From Fistulifera solaris (Eukaryota; Bacillariophyta; Bacillariophyceae; Naviculales; Stauroneidaceae): a stretch of 64,000 nt of DNA. Under the pieces are notes generated by a model. That model saw nothing but the letters and a program-made list of their open reading frames with translations, searched no databases and was not told where the DNA came from. Where the stretch lies: the NCBI GenBank assembly GCA_030295235.1, contig AP026162.1, forward strand, positions 2,170,001-2,234,000. The letters run 5' to 3'. Shown in pieces: positions 62,379 through 64,000 of the stretch; position 1 is the first letter of the stretch, and the number at the start of each line of letters is the position of its first letter. The position numbers and the translations under genes are program-made.

Positions 62379-63164
62379 TTACTCGCTCGAGTTCCAACGT
62401 TCATTCATTTGACTTATGTAGTCATCGATATCAAATGTATTCGGATTCTCGTTAAACATTTTGACCGATTGGAAATTCTCATCCACGCGATAGTTATCCA
62501 GGAGGGCCTGCACTACTTTTCTCCCCTCCGTTGTGTCAACCCCTTTGTTTAATATATCACAGCGGACCAGGGAAACATTCTTGCTCGTGGCATAATCATT
62601 GAACACCGAAAATGTGAGCAGCGGAGTAGCCGAGTGAGGATCCATTTTGTAGTCTTCTAGATATGCTAACAGAAAATAGGCAGGAGCCTGGAATTGGGAA
62701 ACCATCATAAAGAAACCATTGTCACGGAAAATAGGTTGCACAAAGAATGGTCTGGTTTGAGCAATCTTGCAAGTTAGTTACACCCACAACGAAGAATGCG
62801 TGTACAACGAAACTCATGCTTACTGTTGATTGGCTCTTGATGTTACGTTTTTCCCATCTTCTCCGGAAAGAACAAGGGCTACTGTATCTTGCTACCATAA
62901 TTAATTGGAGAGTCAGCTTTTTCTAGAAAAAGAGCCCAAGCAATACGCACAAGCCCTCCTACTTACCTTTTCCTCGTGATAGGTTTTCCAAATATTTACT
63001 AACTCTGACTTTGTTTTGTCTTCCACAAGCTCTTTCTTCAAGATTTCGTCCAGAGATCGGGGCCCAGCGAAACTAAAGCTTAGATGGCGCACGGACGACG
63101 ATAAAATTGCCGATTGCTTCCGCAATACCAAAGAGCAGATTCGGTTGGATAGTAGCGCTGTCAT
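62379..63164 (-). CDS. ATP11: ATP11/ATPAF1 mitochondrial F1-ATPase assembly factor
   Basis: ATP11 is the chaperone that holds the F1 beta subunit before it is built into the alpha3-beta3 hexamer in the mitochondrial matrix. Three exons are joined by introns 62892-62966 (GTAAGT donor, phase 0) and 62752-62823 (GTAAGC donor, phase 2), giving 212 residues. Exon 1 carries a probable mitochondrial presequence (MTALLSNRICSLVLRKQSAI) and RSLDEILKKELVEDKTKSELVNIWKTYHEEK, the family start motif. Exon 2 gives QDTVALVLSGEDGKNV. Exon 3 gives PFFVQPIFRDNGFFMMVSQFQ, DPHSATPLLTFSVFNDYATSKNVSLVRCDIL and ALLDNYR, all typical of ATPAF1. The two small introns bring three different frames together exactly, which supports the model. 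Confidence 0.88.
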
Positions 63165-63530
63165 TGGTGATCGTAATTGAATAAAAGTTATGATGAATAG
63201 AAAATATAGAGGTCCTATTGCGGATTGCAGCCGAACCCAAACTTGATTTTTGTTGATGTTGTGTCAAGCATGTATGCATGTCAATGACGACGCAAAACAA
63301 GCTATCAATCCAACCGGCACTCGCACTACAACCGTTATCCCTACTGTATCCTGGTGTCCAACAGAAAAGCAACCCCCAGCCATCCAAACAATGAGAAACG
63401 CTAAGGTGTTCTTGTTCATACAACACAGAATTTTTCATGTTTATAGAGTATCCAAGCTTACAGCACTCGACATCCAAACTCCAGCTAAAGTGTCGTTGCT
63501 ACAATATGCTTTGATGTAAGTTAAATACGC
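63165..63530. other. Intergenic region
   Basis: No gene seen between the ATP11 start and the NAC-beta stop, both on the minus strand. It should carry the ATP11 promoter. Confidence 0.45.
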
Positions 63531-64000
63531 TTACTTCTCCGAGACCTCCTCAAAGTTTCCTTCAACAAGGTCAGGAACATCATCGTCGTCTTCTTCTTCA
63601 CCTTCCGGGATCGATGCAGCAGCAGATCCTCCAACTTGAGCTGCCATGTTCTGATAAGCAGCGAAGTTGTCCATACCGAGCTGCGACACGATGCTGGGGA
63701 GAAGATCCTGAAGCGGCTTCGTCTCATGCTGACCCGAGATGATGTACGTGTTAGCAGCAATAGCTGCTTGTACTTTTGGGTTCTTGAAATGAATGACCTT
63801 TCCGTCATCCTTGAAGAAGTTCACCTCCTCGATTCCCGGTATGTTGGTGGCACCGAGCTTTTTCAGTGTGGTGCTGAGCTTTGCGTCGGTTTGTGCGTTC
63901 GATGATCGGTTGGTGACCACCTTCTTACGTCGAATACTTCCTTTTCCGCCGGTGGAAGTCGAAGCGCCACCAAATCGCTTGGCGATCATTTTAGCCCGTG
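63531..64000 (-). CDS. BTF3: NAC beta subunit (BTF3), start may lie beyond the window
   Basis: The nascent polypeptide-associated complex beta subunit sits at the ribosome tunnel exit and blocks wrong targeting to the ER. The product reads GGKGSIRRKKVV (ribosome-binding RRKKK-like motif), then the NAC domain: KLSTTLKKLGATNIPGIEEVNFFKDDGKVIHFKNPKVQAAIAANTYIISG, followed by ETKPLQDLLPSIVSQLG and an acidic tail (EGEEEDDDDVPDLVEGNFEEVSEK). An in-frame ATG at 63989 gives 152 residues, near full length, but the frame remains open through the last codons of the window (RAK before that Met), so the true start could be a few codons upstream, outside the window. Confidence 0.92.
   Translation of the reverse strand, partial: RAKMIAKRFGGASTSTGGKGSIRRKKVVTNRSSNAQTDAKLSTTLKKLGATNIPGIEEVNFFKDDGKVIHFKNPKVQAAIAANTYIISGQHETKPLQDLLPSIVSQLGMDNFAAYQNMAAQVGGSAAASIPEGEEEDDDDVPDLVEGNFEEVSEK

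Noticed and set aside
1-64000. tRNA, rRNA, prokaryotic operons or viral genes
   Set aside because: I looked for tRNA B-box-like words, rRNA-like conserved runs, Shine-Dalgarno-led gene strings and transposase or polymerase motifs and saw none that hold up.

Overview
This is a gene-dense stretch of a eukaryotic nuclear genome. The genes are classic eukaryotic ones: RAD23, ATG12, prefoldin subunit 3, RAD9, SEC62, RPN1, SNM1, MPP10, SF1, a Nup214/Nup159-like nucleoporin, ATP11 and NAC-beta. Introns are few, short (64-111 bases) and bounded by GT/AG, often with GTACGT or GTAAGT donors. Two nuclear genes (an EngB GTPase and an RluA-type synthase) begin with a hydrophobic signal peptide followed by a ...HA-FAP or ...HS-F junction, the ASAFAP-like bipartite plastid signal of secondary plastids. 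Together this points to a diatom or close stramenopile; a pennate such as Phaeodactylum is my best guess, from general knowledge and not from any database search.

Layout. 1-16 kb: end of a C2/papain-like gene, RAD23, ATG12, SRRM1-like PWI protein, an LRR-like orphan, an RNA methyltransferase, PFD3, RAD9, a CAP-domain protein, a vezatin-like membrane protein and a SAC3/THP3 protein. Two repeat tracts follow or interrupt these: a 34-base tandem repeat at 13.8 kb and a ~237-base tandem repeat at 15.5-16.2 kb. 16.6-23.7 kb: SEC62, plastid RluA-like synthase, RPN1 and CIA30. 24-29.4 kb: three tandem MYND-finger paralogues, two of which sit in a recent segmental duplication that includes promoter and 3' flank. 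29.5-36.6 kb: SNM1-type nuclease, a winged-helix membrane protein, and two SGNH-like paralogues. 36.6-38.9 kb: gene-free. 38.9-53.7 kb: a PH/DUF1336 (EDR2-like) protein, an orphan, a dihydrodiol-dehydrogenase-like oxidoreductase, MPP10, EngB, NSUN6-like methyltransferase and SF1. 54-62 kb: one very large nucleoporin gene with an almost perfect ~0.9 kb tandem duplication of an EF-hand/RanBP2-zinc-finger module. The window ends with ATP11 and the start-side of NAC-beta.

Many otherwise well-conserved genes (RPN1, SF1, SNM1, NSUN6, the nucleoporin and others; I count 23 places) change reading frame without room for an intron. Nearly all need one extra base, most often in an A/T or G/C run, and inside the nucleoporin the sister repeats show directly that the runs are one base short. 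The simplest reading is that the sequence carries homopolymer-length errors of long-read type; such genes are annotated here as single genes with the break positions given. Coordinates of these genes span the whole locus.

Genes alternate strands and are independently transcribed; I see no operons. Several are closely packed convergent pairs (ATG12/SRRM1-like, PFD3/RAD9, NSUN6/SF1, SNM1/winged-helix protein). Functional themes are genome maintenance (RAD23, RAD9, SNM1), mRNA handling (SRRM1-like, SAC3/THP3, SF1, nucleoporin), proteostasis (RPN1, RAD23, PFD3, ATG12, NAC) and organelle biogenesis (EngB, RluA, CIA30, ATP11).
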